Counted from the first letter of the stretch, positions 1 through 10,502 are shown. The stretch is DNA of 64,000 nucleotides from Maritimibacter sp. (GCA_002701395.1 NZVC01000059.1:1-64000), one strand, 5' to 3'. Notes: a model not told the origin generated them from the sequence alone. Translations and numbers: made by a program.

Positions 1-254
1 TCCGGCGAAGCGTCTGGTTCCGGGGCCTCGCTCACCTCGGGCGCGCTGACATCGGGCGTGTCGGAGGGTTCCGGCGGCAGCGGCTCGGCATCGGGCACCG
101 CAGGACCGGACACGATGTCGCCCGGACCTTCGACCGCGCCGGTCGACGGCGCCGGATCGTCCAGCGTCACCACGCCGCCGAAATAGGATACCGGTGCAAG
201 CCCTGCCCCCGAGACCACGGCCCCAACGACAGCGCCCGTCAGAAATCTACGCAC
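1..254 (-). CDS. N-terminal part of a membrane-anchored, Pro/Glu-rich protein (possibly divergent polysaccharide deacetylase), truncated
   Basis: An open frame runs leftward from a GTG at 254 to the window edge without a stop (84 codons). It begins VRRFLTGAVVGAVVSGAG, a short basic stretch followed by a hydrophobic segment as in an uncleaved signal anchor, and continues into a linker rich in Ala, Pro, Asp and Glu. The catalytic domain, if any, is outside the window. From memory, divergent polysaccharide deacetylase (YibQ-like) genes of Rhodobacteraceae have such an N-terminus and often lie next to trpG, which is the basis of the suggested name. A GAGGGG stretch lies about 10 bases before the GTG. 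It is divergent from trpG. Confidence 0.55.
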   Translation of the reverse strand, partial: MRRFLTGAVVGAVVSGAGLAPVSYFGGVVTLDDPAPSTGAVEGPGDIVSGPAVPDAEPLPPEPSDTPDVSAPEVSEAPEPDASP

Positions 255-387
255 GTGCCCACGCCCCCTCGCGCCTCATTGTTATTGCGCCGGGCACCTT
301 GACCCTCGGCCCGGCCTCTGAGCATGTATAGCGCGATGAAAAACCGGGGGCACCCCCTAACGGAAGCCGTAACAGGCCGGGCCGCAC

Positions 388-969
388 ATGATCCTGCTGA
401 TCGATAACTACGACAGTTTCACCTACAATCTCGCGCACTATCTGGGCGAACTTGGCGCCGACGTGGTCGTGCGCCGAAACGACGCCCTGAACGTGCAGGA
501 CGCGATGGCGATGAAGCCGGACGGCATCCTGCTGTCCCCCGGCCCCGCCACGCCGGACGACGCGGGCATCTGTCTTGCCCTGACCGCCGCCGCCGCCGAG
601 ACGCGGACGCCGCTGATGGGCGTCTGCCTTGGCCACCAGACCATCGGTCAGGCCTTTGGCGGCAAGGTGGTACGCTGCCACGAGATCGTGCACGGCAAGA
701 TGGGCACGGTGCTGCACAACGACACCGGCGTGTTCGAAGGCCTCCCCTCGCCCTTCAAGGCGACGCGCTATCACTCGCTGGTGGTGGAACGCGACAGCCT
801 GCCCCCTGAACTGGAAATCACGGCGTGGCTGGAGGACGGCGTGATCATGGGCCTGCGCCACCGCGAGCTGCCCATCGAGGGCGTCCAGTTCCACCCGGAA
901 TCGATTGCTACGGAGCATGGCCACAAGCTGATGCAGAACTTCCTGAACCGCGTGCCGGAGGCGGCATGA
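388..969 (+). CDS. trpG: Anthranilate synthase component II, glutamine amidotransferase (TrpG/PabA)
   Basis: This 193-residue class I glutamine amidotransferase supplies ammonia to TrpE for anthranilate synthesis, the first committed step of tryptophan biosynthesis. Visible motifs are DNYDSFTYN at residues 6-14, the nucleophile Cys80 in GVCLGHQ, and a C-terminal VQFHPESI that carries the His and Glu of the triad. Because TrpG and PabA are the same family, the protein could also serve p-aminobenzoate synthesis; the neighbouring trpD and trpC favour tryptophan. Its stop overlaps the trpD start in ATGA, so the two are translationally coupled. No trpE is in the window; it may lie to the left. Confidence 0.95.
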   Translation: MILLIDNYDSFTYNLAHYLGELGADVVVRRNDALNVQDAMAMKPDGILLSPGPATPDDAGICLALTAAAAETRTPLMGVCLGHQTIGQAFGGKVVRCHEIVHGKMGTVLHNDTGVFEGLPSPFKATRYHSLVVERDSLPPELEITAWLEDGVIMGLRHRELPIEGVQFHPESIATEHGHKLMQNFLNRVPEAA

Positions 970-1985
970 GCGACGCCCTGAAACCGCTGATCGGCGCCGC
1001 CGCCGAGCGTCCGCTGACCCGCGACGAGGCCGAGAAAGCCTTCCAGATCCTGTTCGCGGGCGAGGCGACGCCCAGCCAGATCGGCGGCCTGCTGATGGCG
1101 CTGCGAACGCGCGGCGAGACGGTCGAGGAATTCGCCGCCGCCGCCGCCGTGATGCGCGCCAAGTGCCACAAGGTGACCGCGCCCGAAGGGGCCATCGACA
1201 TCGTCGGCACCGGCGGCGACGGCAAGGGCACGCTGAACATCTCGACCGCGACCGCCTTCGTGGTGGCCGGCGCGGGGGTTCCCGTCGCCAAGCACGGTAA
1301 CCGCAACCTATCGTCCAAGTCCGGCTCCGCCGATGCGCTAAGCCAGATGGGCGTGCAGGTCATGCTGCCAGCCGAGGCGGTGGAAAAGGCGATGGCCGAA
1401 ACCGGTATCGGTTTCATGATGGCCCCGATGCACCACCCGGCGATGGCCCATGTCGGCCCCACCCGCGCCGAGCTGGGGACGCGCACGATCTTCAACATCC
1501 TCGGGCCGCTGACCAACCCCGCCGGGGTAAAGCGCCAGCTGACCGGCGCATTCTCGCGCGAGATCATTCGCCCGATGGCCGAGACGCTGAAGACGCTTGG
1601 CTCCGATGCCGCGTGGCTGGTTCACGGGTCCGACGGCACTGACGAGCTGTCGATTGCGGGCGTGTCATGGGTCGCCGCGCTGAAGGACGGCGACGTCACC
1701 GAATTCGAAGTCTCGCCCGAGGATGCCGGCCTGCCCGTGCATCCCTTCGAGGACATTATCGGCGGCACGCCCGCCGAGAACGCAGCCGCGTTCCGCGATT
1801 TGCTGAACGGCACGACGTCGGCCTACCGCGACGCGGTGTTGCTGAACTCTGCCGCGGCCCTGCTGATGGCCGAGAAGGCGGGCGACCTGAAGGAAGGCGC
1901 GGACATGGCGGCGGAAAGCATCGACAGCGGCGCCGCCCGCGCGAAAGTGGAAGCACTGGCGAAAGCCACGACGGAGGCAGCATGA
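966..1985 (+). CDS. trpD: Anthranilate phosphoribosyltransferase
   Basis: This protein of 339 residues transfers the phosphoribosyl group of PRPP to anthranilate, the second step of the tryptophan branch. The PRPP loop GTGGDGKGT (residues 81-89), KHGNR (109-113) and SSKSGSAD (116-123) are intact, and the length is normal for TrpD. The start chosen is the ATG at 966, which overlaps the trpG stop by 4 bases; the frame is open further upstream, but only inside trpG. The 3' end overlaps trpC by another ATGA. The enzyme is cytosolic. Confidence 0.95.
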   Translation: MSDALKPLIGAAAERPLTRDEAEKAFQILFAGEATPSQIGGLLMALRTRGETVEEFAAAAAVMRAKCHKVTAPEGAIDIVGTGGDGKGTLNISTATAFVVAGAGVPVAKHGNRNLSSKSGSADALSQMGVQVMLPAEAVEKAMAETGIGFMMAPMHHPAMAHVGPTRAELGTRTIFNILGPLTNPAGVKRQLTGAFSREIIRPMAETLKTLGSDAAWLVHGSDGTDELSIAGVSWVAALKDGDVTEFEVSPEDAGLPVHPFEDIIGGTPAENAAAFRDLLNGTTSAYRDAVLLNSAAALLMAEKAGDLKEGADMAAESIDSGAARAKVEALAKATTEAA

Positions 1986-2785
1986 GCGGCAACGTTCTGG
2001 ACCGGATCAAGGCCTACAAGCTTGACCATATCGCGGCCTGCAAAGCCGCCCGCCCGCTGGCGGATGTCGAGGACGCGGCCCGCGCCGCGCCGCCGGTGCG
2101 CGGCTTTGCCGACCGCCTGCGCGACGCGGCGACGACGGGCTATGGCCTGATCGCCGAAATCAAGAAGGCGAGCCCCTCCAAGGGCTTGATCCGCCCCGAT
2201 TTCGATCCGCCCGCGCTGGCCCGCGCCTACGAGGCGGGCGGCGCGACCTGCCTGTCGGTGCTGACCGACGGCCCCAGCTTTCAGGGCGCCGACGACTTTC
2301 TGACCGCCGCGCGGTCGGCGGTGTCGCTGCCGGCGCTGCGCAAGGACTTCATGTACGACACCTATCAGGTGGCCGAGGCCCGCGCGCTGCACGCCGACTG
2401 CATCCTGATCATCCTTGCCAGCGTGTCCGACGCACAAGCCGCCGAGCTTGAGGATGCGGCCTTCGGCTGGGGCATGGATGTCCTGATCGAGGTCCACGAC
2501 GGCGAGGAACTGGACCGCGCGCTGGCGCTGAAGTCGCCGCTGCTGGGCATCAACAACCGCAACCTCAAGACCTTCGAGACGACGCTCGACACCACGCGCG
2601 AGCTGTCGAAACGAGTGCCGGACGACCGGTTCCTGATCTCGGAATCGGGCCTGTTCACCCCCGCTGACCTTGCCGACATGGCGCAGTACGGCGCGCGGGC
2701 GTTCCTGATCGGTGAAAGCCTGATGCGGCAGGACGACGTGGCCGCCGCCACCGGCGCGTTGCTGGCCGATCCGGTGCCCGCCTGA
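1982..2785 (+). CDS. trpC: Indole-3-glycerol-phosphate synthase
   Basis: A single-domain TrpC of 267 residues, not fused to TrpF, which closes the ring of carboxyphenylaminodeoxyribulose phosphate to indole-3-glycerol phosphate. The TIM-barrel signature [10 protein letters not shown] is at residues 57-66, the catalytic LRKDF at 119-123, GINNRNL at 189-195 and the phosphate-binding SESG at 220-223. The ATG at 1982 overlaps the trpD stop. Its own TGA shares one base with the moaC ATG (TGATG at 2783-2787), so molybdopterin genes are read in the same transcript as the trp genes. Confidence 0.95.
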   Translation: MSGNVLDRIKAYKLDHIAACKAARPLADVEDAARAAPPVRGFADRLRDAATTGYGLIAEIKKASPSKGLIRPDFDPPALARAYEAGGATCLSVLTDGPSFQGADDFLTAARSAVSLPALRKDFMYDTYQVAEARALHADCILIILASVSDAQAAELEDAAFGWGMDVLIEVHDGEELDRALALKSPLLGINNRNLKTFETTLDTTRELSKRVPDDRFLISESGLFTPADLADMAQYGARAFLIGESLMRQDDVAAATGALLADPVPA

Positions 2786-3261
2786 TGGCCGAACTGACCC
2801 ATTTCGACGCCAAGGGCGACGCGCACATGGTGGACGTGTCCGAAAAGGCCGTCACCTCGCGCACGGCCGTGGCCGAAGGTTGCGTGATCATGTCGCCCGA
2901 GACGCTAGCCCTGATCACCGAGGGGCGCGCCAAGAAGGGCGACGTCGCTGGCGTCGCACGGCTGGCCGGGATCATGGGGGCAAAGCGCACCTCTGACCTG
3001 ATCCCGCTGTGCCATCCCCTGCCCGTCACCAAGGTGTCGGTCGACGTCACCCCGGATGACAGCCTGCCCGGACTGCGCGTGCAGGCCACCGTCAAGACGA
3101 CCGGCCAGACCGGCGTCGAGATGGAGGCGCTGACCGCCGTCAGCACCGCCTGCCTGACCGTGTACGACATGGTGAAGGCGGCGCAGAAGGACATGGTGAT
3201 CTCGCACATCCGCCTGCTGCTGAAAGAAGGCGGCAAATCGGGACGTTACGAGGCCCCATGA
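2785..3261 (+). CDS. moaC: Cyclic pyranopterin monophosphate synthase
   Basis: MoaC works with MoaA to convert GTP to cyclic pyranopterin monophosphate, the first step of molybdenum cofactor synthesis. The protein has 158 residues, normal for the family. The signature [13 protein letters not shown] is at residues 67-79, [11 protein letters not shown] at 110-120 and YDMVKA at 127-132, which carries the conserved Asp. The start shares a base with the trpC stop, and the stop overlaps the moeA start in ATGA. The moaA partner is not in the window. Confidence 0.95.
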   Translation: MAELTHFDAKGDAHMVDVSEKAVTSRTAVAEGCVIMSPETLALITEGRAKKGDVAGVARLAGIMGAKRTSDLIPLCHPLPVTKVSVDVTPDDSLPGLRVQATVKTTGQTGVEMEALTAVSTACLTVYDMVKAAQKDMVISHIRLLLKEGGKSGRYEAP

Positions 3262-4430
3262 TCACCGTCGACGAGGCTTTGGCCGAACTCTTCGCGCTGG
3301 TCACTGTCGCAAAGACCGAGACGGTTCCACTTGACTGCGCCGCCGGTCGGGTGCTGGCGACCGCCGTCACCGCCCTGCGCGACCAGCCGCCGTTTCCCGC
3401 CTCGGCGATGGACGGCTATGCGGTAAAGGCCGACGAGGTGCGCCCCGGCGCGACGTTCCGCGTGGTCGGAGAATCCGCTGCCGGGCATGGCTATGACGGC
3501 AATGTCGGGGCCGGCGAGGCTGTCCGCATCTTTACCGGCGCACCGGTGCCCGAGGGCGCCGACCGCGTGGTGATTCAGGAAGATACCGCGCGCGACGGCG
3601 ATACCATCGTGTTGCGGGACGATCTTGATCCGCAGGTCTACGTGCGCCCCGCAGGCGGCGACTTCCGCGCCGGTTCGGTCGTTCAGGCGCCCCGCCGCCT
3701 TGGTCCGCAGGATGTGGCGTTGCTTGCGGCGATGAACATCGCCGACGTCCCCGTCCGCCGACGTCCCGTCGTCGCGTTGATCGCCACCGGGGACGAGCTG
3801 GTGATGCCCGGTGAAACCCCGTCGCGCGACCAGATCATCGCGTCCAACTCGTTCGGGCTGAAGGCCATGCTGGACGCCGCGGGCGCAGAGGCCCGCCTGC
3901 TGCCCATCGCGCGCGACAACCTGCCGTCGCTGCGCACCGCCTTCACGCTGGCGGCGGACGCGGACCTGATCGTCACCATCGGTGGCGCGTCGGTCGGCGA
4001 CCACGACCTTGTCGCCCCGGCGGCCGAAGAGATGGGGCTGGACCGCAGCTTCTACAAAGTCGCGATGCGGCCGGGTAAACCGTTGATGGCCGGGCACATG
4101 GGTGGGTCCACCCTGATCGGGCTGCCGGGCAACCCGGTGTCTTCGATGGTCTGCGGACAGGTCTTCCTGCTGCCGGTCCTGCGCGCGATGCTGGGCCTTG
4201 GCACCGGCCCCGCCCCGCGCCTGCAACGGCCGCTGGATGCGGACATCGGCCAGAATGGCCCGCGCGAACACTACATGCGCGCGAAACTCAGCGCCGGGGG
4301 CATCGCGCCCTATGACCGTCAGGACAGTTCGCTGCTGACCGTGCTGGCCGCTGCCGACGCGCTTTTGGTGCGCCCGCCGCATGACGGCCCGCGCCGCGCG
4401 GGCGAAATGGTCGACTACATCCCTCTCTGA
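3258..4430 (+). CDS. moeA: Molybdopterin molybdotransferase
   Basis: MoeA inserts molybdate into adenylylated molybdopterin, the last step of molybdenum cofactor synthesis. The 390-residue protein shows the family's SAMDGYAV segment near residue 49, GDELV, the [11 protein letters not shown] segment and MRPGKP, followed by GLPGNPVSS. Length and motif order are normal. It is coupled to moaC by a 4-base overlap and ends 122 bases before the lexA start; the SOS promoter of lexA occupies that gap, so lexA is probably a separate transcription unit. Confidence 0.94.
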   Translation: MITVDEALAELFALVTVAKTETVPLDCAAGRVLATAVTALRDQPPFPASAMDGYAVKADEVRPGATFRVVGESAAGHGYDGNVGAGEAVRIFTGAPVPEGADRVVIQEDTARDGDTIVLRDDLDPQVYVRPAGGDFRAGSVVQAPRRLGPQDVALLAAMNIADVPVRRRPVVALIATGDELVMPGETPSRDQIIASNSFGLKAMLDAAGAEARLLPIARDNLPSLRTAFTLAADADLIVTIGGASVGDHDLVAPAAEEMGLDRSFYKVAMRPGKPLMAGHMGGSTLIGLPGNPVSSMVCGQVFLLPVLRAMLGLGTGPAPRLQRPLDADIGQNGPREHYMRAKLSAGGIAPYDRQDSSLLTVLAAADALLVRPPHDGPRRAGEMVDYIPL

Positions 4431-4459
4431 TCCCGCCGTGCGAGTGATTCGCATGACCG

Positions 4460-4499
4460 TTGACACATAGCGGGAACGCGCATAGAACATTTAATGAAC
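4460..4499 (+). promoter_or_regulatory. lexA promoter with triple SOS half-site array
   Basis: GAAC occurs at 4474-4477, 4485-4488 and 4496-4499 with exactly 7 bases between successive copies. This gives two overlapping GAAC-N7-GAAC boxes, the alphaproteobacterial LexA operator form. A TTGACA -35 hexamer lies at 4460-4465, and after 17 bases comes TAGAAC (4483-4488) as a weak -10 that overlaps the middle half-site. LexA bound here would cover the core promoter, which predicts autorepression. Confidence 0.85.
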
Positions 4500-4552
4500 G
4501 CATGGCCCGCAGCAGACCGCTTCGGCGCGTGCATTTCGAATGGGGTGAGACA

Positions 4553-5239
4553 ATGCTGACCAAGAAGCAGCTGGAACTACTGGAGTTCATTAACCGCCGG
4601 ATGCAGCGCGATGGCGTGCCGCCGTCCTTCGACGAGATGAAGGATGCGCTGGACCTGCGCTCGAAATCCGGCATCCACCGCCTGATCACCGCGCTGGAAG
4701 AACGCGGCTTCATCCGCCGCCTTGCCCACCGGGCCCGCGCGATCGAGATCGTGAAGCTGCCCGAGGCGCTGGAAAAGAACGGGTTCACCCCCCGCGTCAT
4801 CGAAGGCAGCCGGTCGGAACCACCGGCCTCGTCCATGCCGGTCGAAAGCGGCGGCGCGCTGGATGTGCCCCTGATGGGCCGCATCGCCGCCGGTGTCCCG
4901 ATCGAGGCGATTTCCCACGTCGAACACAACGTGTCCGTCCCCGGCGGCATGGTCACCGGGCCAGCGCACCACTATGCGCTTGAGGTCAAAGGGGATTCGA
5001 TGATCGACGTCGGCATCAACGACGGCGACATCGTGGTGATCCGCGAAACCAACGCCGCCGACAACGGCGACATCGTCGTCGCGCTGGTCGAAGGGCACGA
5101 GGCCACGCTGAAGCGGTTCCGCCGCAAGGGCTCTGCCGTCGCGCTGGAAGCCGCGAACCCGGCCTATGAGACCCGCGTGTTCCGCGAGGATCAGGTGAAG
5201 GTGCAGGGCCGCCTTGTCGGACTGATCCGCACCTACTGA
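4553..5239 (+). CDS. lexA: SOS transcriptional repressor LexA
   Basis: LexA of 228 residues with an N-terminal winged helix-turn-helix (residues 1-65) and a C-terminal S24 self-cleavage domain. The cleavage site is Ala113-Gly114 in RIAAGV, and the catalytic dyad is Ser149 (GDSMID) and Lys187 (ATLKRF). RecA-filament-stimulated self-cleavage derepresses the SOS regulon. The ATG at 4553 is preferred because it gives the standard [11 protein letters not shown]-terminus and lies downstream of the operator; the longer open frame upstream would start inside the promoter. It is convergent with comEC, and the two coding regions overlap by 7 bases. Confidence 0.96.
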   Translation: MLTKKQLELLEFINRRMQRDGVPPSFDEMKDALDLRSKSGIHRLITALEERGFIRRLAHRARAIEIVKLPEALEKNGFTPRVIEGSRSEPPASSMPVESGGALDVPLMGRIAAGVPIEAISHVEHNVSVPGGMVTGPAHHYALEVKGDSMIDVGINDGDIVVIRETNAADNGDIVVALVEGHEATLKRFRRKGSAVALEAANPAYETRVFREDQVKVQGRLVGLIRTY

Positions 5240-7257
5240 GACCACAGGCGGCGCGCACCGTCCTGCGCGCCGACCAGCCTTAGAACGCCGCCGTCGGGAT
5301 AGACGGCCAAGGCTCCGGTTTCCCGGAGCCTTTTTTCGTTGATCAGGATGCAGGGGCCCGCCACCTCGTCCTCGGTCGACAGGATCACAAGCGAGGCCGT
5401 CCGGCATCCAGCGTCCGCGCGCGCGGCGGCATCGCGCCCGGTGACGTGCAACACGGTGCGGCCGTCCAGATCGAACAATCCGGCCTCCATCGCGGGGCGG
5501 GCAAAGGCGTCTTCCTGCGCCGCCGCGTCGCCGTCGTTTTCCAGCCAACTAAGGGCGACGAAACCTTCGCCCCTTGGCTTGGATAAGGCGCGACCGGTGT
5601 CCGTCATCACCCCGACCAGCCCGCCGGTGTCCGAAATCAGCAGCGGCGGCCGCTCTGCCTGCGACCACAGGATGAAGGCCACCGCCATCGGCACCAGCCC
5701 CGCCAGCCGCGCCCGCCCCTGCCACAGGATCAGCCACAGCGCCCCAAGCGCCAGCACCGGCAGCACCCACGGCCCGGGCGACACCACCGGGGTCGTCGCC
5801 CCCGGCCAGTCCGACACCCGATGCGCCACGCCAAGAATCCAGTCCAGCCCGGGCTGCATCAGCCGCAGCGCCAGCGGCGCCAGCCCCAGCGGCCAGCATA
5901 CCGCCGCCAGCACCGCCACGGGCATGACCAGCGTACCCATCACCGGCACCGCCAGCAGGTTCGCGATCAGACCGTAATCCGACAGCCGGTTGAAATGGGC
6001 CGCCGCCACCGGCGCCGTCGCCAGCCCCGCCACCGCGGACGAGACGAAAACCGCCAGTGCCGGTCTCGCCCACCGGGGCGGCGTCCAGCGGCGCATCTCG
6101 CGCAGCGCCCCGAATACCGCGACCAGCGCCGTCGTCGCGGCAAAGGACATCTGGAACCCCGGTTCCAGCAGCGTTTCAGGGCGCAGGCACAACACGATCA
6201 GCGCCGCTATGGCGACCGAACGCAGGGTGATCGCCCGCCGGTCCAGCATCACCGCCGCCAGCATGACCGAGATCATGATCAGCGCCCGCTCTGTCGCCAC
6301 GTTGCCGCCGGACAGAAGGTAGTAGAACACGCCCGCCGCCAGCGCGCCCGCCGCCGCGAGCTTCTTCACCGGCCAGCGCAGCGCAACATAGGGCGCCAGT
6401 GCCATCGCCAGCCGTAGGGCGGCGAAGACAAAGCCCGTCAGCAGCCCCATGTGCAGCCCGGAAATCGCCAGCAGGTGCGCAAGGTTGGACGCGCGCAATG
6501 CCTCCAGCGTGTCGCGGCTCATGCCGGATCGGTCGCCCGTGGTCAGGGCGGCGGCGAAGGCACCCGCCTCACCGGGCAAGGCGGCCTGCACCGCGGTCGA
6601 CATCGCCATGCGCAGACGGTGCACCCGCAGCCCGGCGGCGCCTTCACGCGCGGGGGCGACGGCCAGCACCGGCGTCCGGGTGTAGCCCACCGCGCCCAGC
6701 CGGTCGAACCATGCCATGCGGCGAAAGTCGAAACCGCCCGGTTCGGTGGGGCCCGAGGGTGGCGACAGGTGCGCCGTCATCATCACGCGCAGCCCCGGCA
6801 CCGGGTCGATCCAACCCTGGGTGCCGTGCAGCGATACCCGCACCCGATGCGGCGTCCGGTCCGGCGCGGTGCGTTCCAGAACCACCCGGTCCAGCGTCAG
6901 TCGTACGGCGTCGGATGCCGACCGGTCGATATTGACGATCCGCCCCTCGACCGCGCCGTAATAGCGAAAGCCCAGCACCGGTCCCGCCACGACATGCGCC
7001 CGCAGCGCGCCAAGACACAGGCCCGCCAGTACCAACGCCGAAACCAGCAGAAACGGCGACCAGCGCGGGCCCAGCCACCACGCGGCGACGCAGGCGGACA
7101 AACACGCCGCGCCACAGCCCGCCAGCAGGGCGGACCCCGGTTCCGCCGTCAGCGCAAAATACACCGCGATCCCAAGGCCCAACGCCACCGGCGCCCACGG
7201 AAACAGGTGCCCGCGCTGAGCCTCTATCACGTCGGCGATCCAGCGAAGGGGTGCCAC
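5233..7257 (-). CDS. comEC: ComEC/Rec2 family DNA-uptake channel protein
   Basis: A 674-residue polytopic inner-membrane protein of the ComEC/Rec2 family, which passes single-stranded DNA across the inner membrane during natural transformation. Several N-terminal membrane segments precede the competence-domain hallmark [15 protein letters not shown], followed by many hydrophobic helices. The C-terminal region has no clear metallo-beta-lactamase HxHxDH motif, so it seems to lack an active nuclease-like domain. The start is a GTG at 7257 with AGGAGG six bases upstream. It overlaps the convergent lexA 3' end. No other competence genes are in the window. Confidence 0.88.
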   Translation of the reverse strand: MAPLRWIADVIEAQRGHLFPWAPVALGLGIAVYFALTAEPGSALLAGCGAACLSACVAAWWLGPRWSPFLLVSALVLAGLCLGALRAHVVAGPVLGFRYYGAVEGRIVNIDRSASDAVRLTLDRVVLERTAPDRTPHRVRVSLHGTQGWIDPVPGLRVMMTAHLSPPSGPTEPGGFDFRRMAWFDRLGAVGYTRTPVLAVAPAREGAAGLRVHRLRMAMSTAVQAALPGEAGAFAAALTTGDRSGMSRDTLEALRASNLAHLLAISGLHMGLLTGFVFAALRLAMALAPYVALRWPVKKLAAAGALAAGVFYYLLSGGNVATERALIMISVMLAAVMLDRRAITLRSVAIAALIVLCLRPETLLEPGFQMSFAATTALVAVFGALREMRRWTPPRWARPALAVFVSSAVAGLATAPVAAAHFNRLSDYGLIANLLAVPVMGTLVMPVAVLAAVCWPLGLAPLALRLMQPGLDWILGVAHRVSDWPGATTPVVSPGPWVLPVLALGALWLILWQGRARLAGLVPMAVAFILWSQAERPPLLISDTGGLVGVMTDTGRALSKPRGEGFVALSWLENDGDAAAQEDAFARPAMEAGLFDLDGRTVLHVTGRDAAARADAGCRTASLVILSTEDEVAGPCILINEKRLRETGALAVYPDGGVLRLVGAQDGARRLWSQ
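5311..5336 (+). terminator. Rho-independent terminator of lexA, inside comEC
   Basis: GGCTCCGG (5311-5318), a TTTC loop and CCGGAGCC (5323-5330) form a perfect 8-bp stem followed by six T at 5331-5336. It lies 71 bases after the lexA stop and inside the antisense 3' end of comEC, where it encodes part of the ComEC C-terminus. Confidence 0.85.
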
Positions 7258-7326
7258 TCTTGTCCTCCTGACCCCGATTGACTAGACCGCTGGCAAGCCT
7301 AGTTCCGCACCCTTTCCAAAAGGTAA

Positions 7327-8739
7327 ATGTTGCCCATGACCGACGCCCCCGTCGTCACCCGGATCGCGCCGTCTCCCACCGGCTACATGCACATCGGCAC
7401 CGCCCGGACGGCGCTGTTCAACTGGCTCTATGCACGGGGCCGGGGCGGCAAGTTCCTGCTGCGGATCGAGGACACAGACCGCGCCCGGTCGACCCCCGAG
7501 GCGACCGAAGCGATCTTTCGCGGCATGAAATGGCTGGGGCTCGACTGGGATGGCGATGCCGTCAGCCAGTTCGAACGCGCCGACCGCCATGCCGAGGTGG
7601 CGAACCAGATGCTGGCCGAGGGCACGGCCTACAAGTGTTTCTCGACGCAAGAGGAAATCGCCGCCTTCCGCGAGGCCGCGAAGGCCGAGGGCAAGTCGAC
7701 CCTGTTCCGCTCGCCGTGGCGCGATGCCGATCCGTCGACCCACCCCGACCTGCCCTTCGTGATCCGGGTCAAGGCGCCGCTGGACGGCGTCACCGTGATC
7801 CGCGATCAGGTGCAGGGCGACGTCAAGGTGAAGAACGACCAGCTGGACGATATGATCCTGCTGCGGTCGGACGGCACGCCGACCTATATGCTGGCCGTCG
7901 TGGTCGACGATCACGACATGGGCGTAACCCACGCGATCCGGGGCGACGACCACCTGAACAACGCCGCACGGCAGATGCTGGTTTACGACGCGATGGGATG
8001 GGACGTTCCGGTCTGGGCGCACATCCCGCTGATCCATGGCCCCGACGGCAAGAAACTGTCAAAGCGCCACGGCGCGCTGGGGGTCGAGGAATATCAGGCG
8101 ATGGGCTTCCCCGCCGCCGCCATGCGCAACTATCTGGCCCGGCTTGGCTGGTCGCACGGCGATGACGAATTCTTCACGGATGAGCAGGCAAAAGAGTGGT
8201 TCGACCTTGATGGAATCGGCAAGTCGGCGGCCCGCTTCGACATGAAGAAACTCGAACACCTTTCCGGTCAGCACATCGCTGCGGCGGACGATGACGCGCT
8301 GGTTCCAGAGATCCAGGCTTACCTTGCGGCTGCAAAAGAGCCGACCCTGTCGGATGCAGATGCACAGGCCTTGCGCGGCGCGATGTTCTGCCTGAAAGAT
8401 CGCGCGAAGACATTCCCGCAACTTATTGAAAAGGCGTATTTCGCCCTGGCCGACCGGCCGCTTGAAATGGACGAGAAATCGGCCAAGGCGCTGGACGATG
8501 TATCCCGTGGTATACTGGCTCAATTGACGCCGCAGTTGCAAAATGCTAGCTGGAACCGCGACGCGCTGGAAGAGGTCGTGACGCACGTGGCCGAGGCGAA
8601 TGACACCAAGCTTGGCAAGGTGGCGCAGCCATTAAGGGCAGCCTTGGCCGGGCGTTCGGTGTCTCCCAGCGTTTTTGATATGATGCTGGTCCTTGGCCGT
8701 GACGAAACGCTCGCGCGCCTGGGCGATGTAACCGCTTGA
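7327..8739 (+). CDS. gltX: Glutamate--tRNA ligase
   Basis: Class I glutamyl-tRNA synthetase, 470 residues from the ATG at 7327. The nucleotide-binding [10 protein letters not shown] (HIGH-type) is at residues 15-24 and the KMSKS-type KLSKR at 243-247. An alternative ATG at 7336 gives [12 protein letters not shown]; the AAAAGG at 7318-7323 is 3 bases from the first and 12 from the second, so the start is not settled. It is divergent from comEC with only a 69-bp spacer, which contains TTGACT at 7278. The second half of the gene, from about 8160, is visibly less GC-rich than the first. Confidence 0.94.
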   Translation: MLPMTDAPVVTRIAPSPTGYMHIGTARTALFNWLYARGRGGKFLLRIEDTDRARSTPEATEAIFRGMKWLGLDWDGDAVSQFERADRHAEVANQMLAEGTAYKCFSTQEEIAAFREAAKAEGKSTLFRSPWRDADPSTHPDLPFVIRVKAPLDGVTVIRDQVQGDVKVKNDQLDDMILLRSDGTPTYMLAVVVDDHDMGVTHAIRGDDHLNNAARQMLVYDAMGWDVPVWAHIPLIHGPDGKKLSKRHGALGVEEYQAMGFPAAAMRNYLARLGWSHGDDEFFTDEQAKEWFDLDGIGKSAARFDMKKLEHLSGQHIAAADDDALVPEIQAYLAAAKEPTLSDADAQALRGAMFCLKDRAKTFPQLIEKAYFALADRPLEMDEKSAKALDDVSRGILAQLTPQLQNASWNRDALEEVVTHVAEANDTKLGKVAQPLRAALAGRSVSPSVFDMMLVLGRDETLARLGDVTA

Positions 8740-8743
8740 TCCG

Positions 8744-8763
8744 GGCACGGTGATCACCGTGCC
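8744..8763. repeat. Perfect 20-bp palindrome between gltX and gltA
   Basis: The arms GGCACGGTGA and TCACCGTGCC abut with no spacer, starting 4 bases after the gltX stop and ending 47 bases before gltA. It could fold as the hairpin of a gltX terminator, but no T-run follows, or it could be a dyad operator for gltA. A second small dyad (CCCCG-TC-CGGGG) follows at about 8776. Confidence 0.5.
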
Positions 8764-8810
8764 TGCACAGAGTAGCCCCGTCCGGGGTGTACCTTTCAGA
8801 GAGGGATGAG

Positions 8811-10106
8811 ATGGCAGACAGCAACAAGACGGCGACGCTGAAAATCGACGGCAAGGAACTCGAGTTGCCGATGCACTCGCCCACCGCCGGTCCGGATGTC
8901 ATCGACATCGGCAAGCTCTACGCACAGGGCGACGTGTTCACGTTCGACCCCGGTTTCACCTCGACCGCCTCGTGCGCGTCGACCATCACCTTCATCGACG
9001 GCGAGAAGGGCGAGCTGCTGCACCGCGGCTATCCGATCGACCAGCTGGCCGAAAAATCGCACTTCCTCGAAGTCTGCTACCTGCTGCTGTACGGCGAACT
9101 GCCGACCGCCGACCAGCTGGAAGACTTCGAAAGCCGTGTGACCAACCACACGATGCTGCACGAGCAGATGACCTATTTCTATCGCGGTTTCCGCCGCGAC
9201 GCGCACCCGATGGCCATCATGGTCGGCGTTGTGGGCGCGATGTCGGCCTTCTACCACGACTCGACCGACATCAGCGATCCGTGGCAGCGCGAGGTCGCCT
9301 CGATCCGCCTGATCGCCAAGATGCCGACCATCGCGGCGTGGGCCTACAAGTACCACATCGGTCAGCCCTTCGTGTATCCGCGCAACGATCTCGACTATGC
9401 GTCGAACTTCCTGCGCATGTGCTTCTCGGTCCCGGCCGAGGAATACGAGGTGAACCCGATCCTGAGCCGCGCGATGGACCGGATCTTCACCCTGCACGCC
9501 GACCACGAGCAGAACGCGTCCACCTCGACGGTGCGTCTTGCCTCGTCCTCGGGCGCCAACCCGTTCGCCTGCATCGCCGCCGGTATCGCCTGCCTGTGGG
9601 GTCCTGCCCACGGCGGCGCCAACCAGGCCTGCCTGGAAATGCTGCGCGAAATCGGCACGCCGGACCGCATCCCCGAGTACATCGAAAAGGCGAAGGACAA
9701 GAACGATCCGTTCCGCCTGATGGGCTTCGGCCACCGGGTCTACAAGAACTTCGACCCGCGCGCGAAGGTGATGAAGCAATCCGCCGACGAAGTGCTGGAC
9801 CTGCTGGGTGTCGAGAACAACCCGACCCTGCAGACCGCCAAGGAACTGGAGCGCATCGCGCTGGAAGATCCGTACTTCAAGGACAAGAAGCTGTACCCGA
9901 ACGTCGACTTCTACTCGGGCATCATCCTTGACGCGATGGGCTTCCCGACCTCGATGTTCACCCCGATCTTCGCGCTGGCGCGGACCGTGGGCTGGATTTC
10001 GCAGTGGAAAGAACAGCTGTCGGATCCGGCGCACAAAATCGGCCGCCCGCGTCAGCTGTACACCGGCGCGACGTTCCGCGACTACGTGGATGTCGAAAAC
10101 CGCTGA
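8811..10106 (+). CDS. gltA: Citrate synthase
   Basis: Type II citrate synthase of 431 residues; it condenses oxaloacetate and acetyl-CoA to start the TCA cycle. Conserved active-site segments are visible: [25 protein letters not shown] with the catalytic His, and the C-terminal DFYSGI segment with the catalytic Asp. The ATG at 8811 is chosen because GAGGG lies about 5 bases upstream and the protein then begins [14 protein letters not shown]; eight further open codons exist upstream. Transcription probably ends at the UUCG-loop hairpin at 10131. Confidence 0.96.
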   Translation: MADSNKTATLKIDGKELELPMHSPTAGPDVIDIGKLYAQGDVFTFDPGFTSTASCASTITFIDGEKGELLHRGYPIDQLAEKSHFLEVCYLLLYGELPTADQLEDFESRVTNHTMLHEQMTYFYRGFRRDAHPMAIMVGVVGAMSAFYHDSTDISDPWQREVASIRLIAKMPTIAAWAYKYHIGQPFVYPRNDLDYASNFLRMCFSVPAEEYEVNPILSRAMDRIFTLHADHEQNASTSTVRLASSSGANPFACIAAGIACLWGPAHGGANQACLEMLREIGTPDRIPEYIEKAKDKNDPFRLMGFGHRVYKNFDPRAKVMKQSADEVLDLLGVENNPTLQTAKELERIALEDPYFKDKKLYPNVDFYSGIILDAMGFPTSMFTPIFALARTVGWISQWKEQLSDPAHKIGRPRQLYTGATFRDYVDVENR

Positions 10107-10502
10107 TCGGCGGTGGCATCAAGATTTCAGACGGCGGGCCTTCGGGTCCGCCGTTTTCGTTTGCAGGCCCAGTCGCGGCCCCGCCCCACTTGCCCCGAAC
10201 CTGCTTACCCCGGCCCGCAGCCCAAATTTTTTCGCTGCCATGTTCCGTCTGTGCAAGCATCGCCCGGACCTGCGCTTGACTTAGCGTAACAGCGCCCGCC
10301 AAACTGCCTTTCGATTGAAGAACCATTGTTGATTGCCGGTCCGGAGCGATCCGAACCGCAGAACCATTTTATCAGGCCCCGGCATGCGACATCTCAGCCG
10401 CCCGCAGCCAAAGACACCGCACGCCCCCTGCCAACGGGACGCCGTGCCCGTCGCAGTGCCCCCAACTTCGCCCCTGTTGTAAGTCCTCCGAAAGGGCAAA
10501 AC
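10107..10502. other. 396-bp intergenic region between gltA and the cytochrome c peroxidase gene
   Basis: The region starts with the gltA terminator. The rest has no convincing gene. A TTGACT at 10276-10281 could be a -35 element for the peroxidase gene, but no good -10 is seen at a normal spacing and no FNR-type palindrome was recognised. The peroxidase frame is open upstream to 10326 but lacks a signal peptide there. Confidence 0.5.
10131..10162 (+). terminator. Rho-independent terminator of gltA with UUCG tetraloop
   Basis: ACGGCGGGCC (10131-10140) pairs with GGTCCGCCGT (10145-10154), ten pairs including one G-U, closing a C(TTCG)G tetraloop. It is followed by TTTCGTTT. It lies 25 bases after the gltA stop. 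Confidence 0.85.

Noticed and set aside
3246-4490. A 414-codon open frame antisense to moeA and the lexA promoter
   Set aside because: It would run through the SOS promoter and has no recognisable domains; moeA is intact on the other strand.
8796-10034. A 412-codon open frame antisense to citrate synthase
   Set aside because: It has shadow composition (Arg, His, Val-rich), no ribosome site and no family resemblance; gltA on the plus strand is complete.
10107-10502. Possible tRNA or small RNA in the gltA-peroxidase spacer
   Set aside because: No cloverleaf elements such as a GGTTCGAATCC-type T-arm were found. Other long spacers were read in the same way with the same result.
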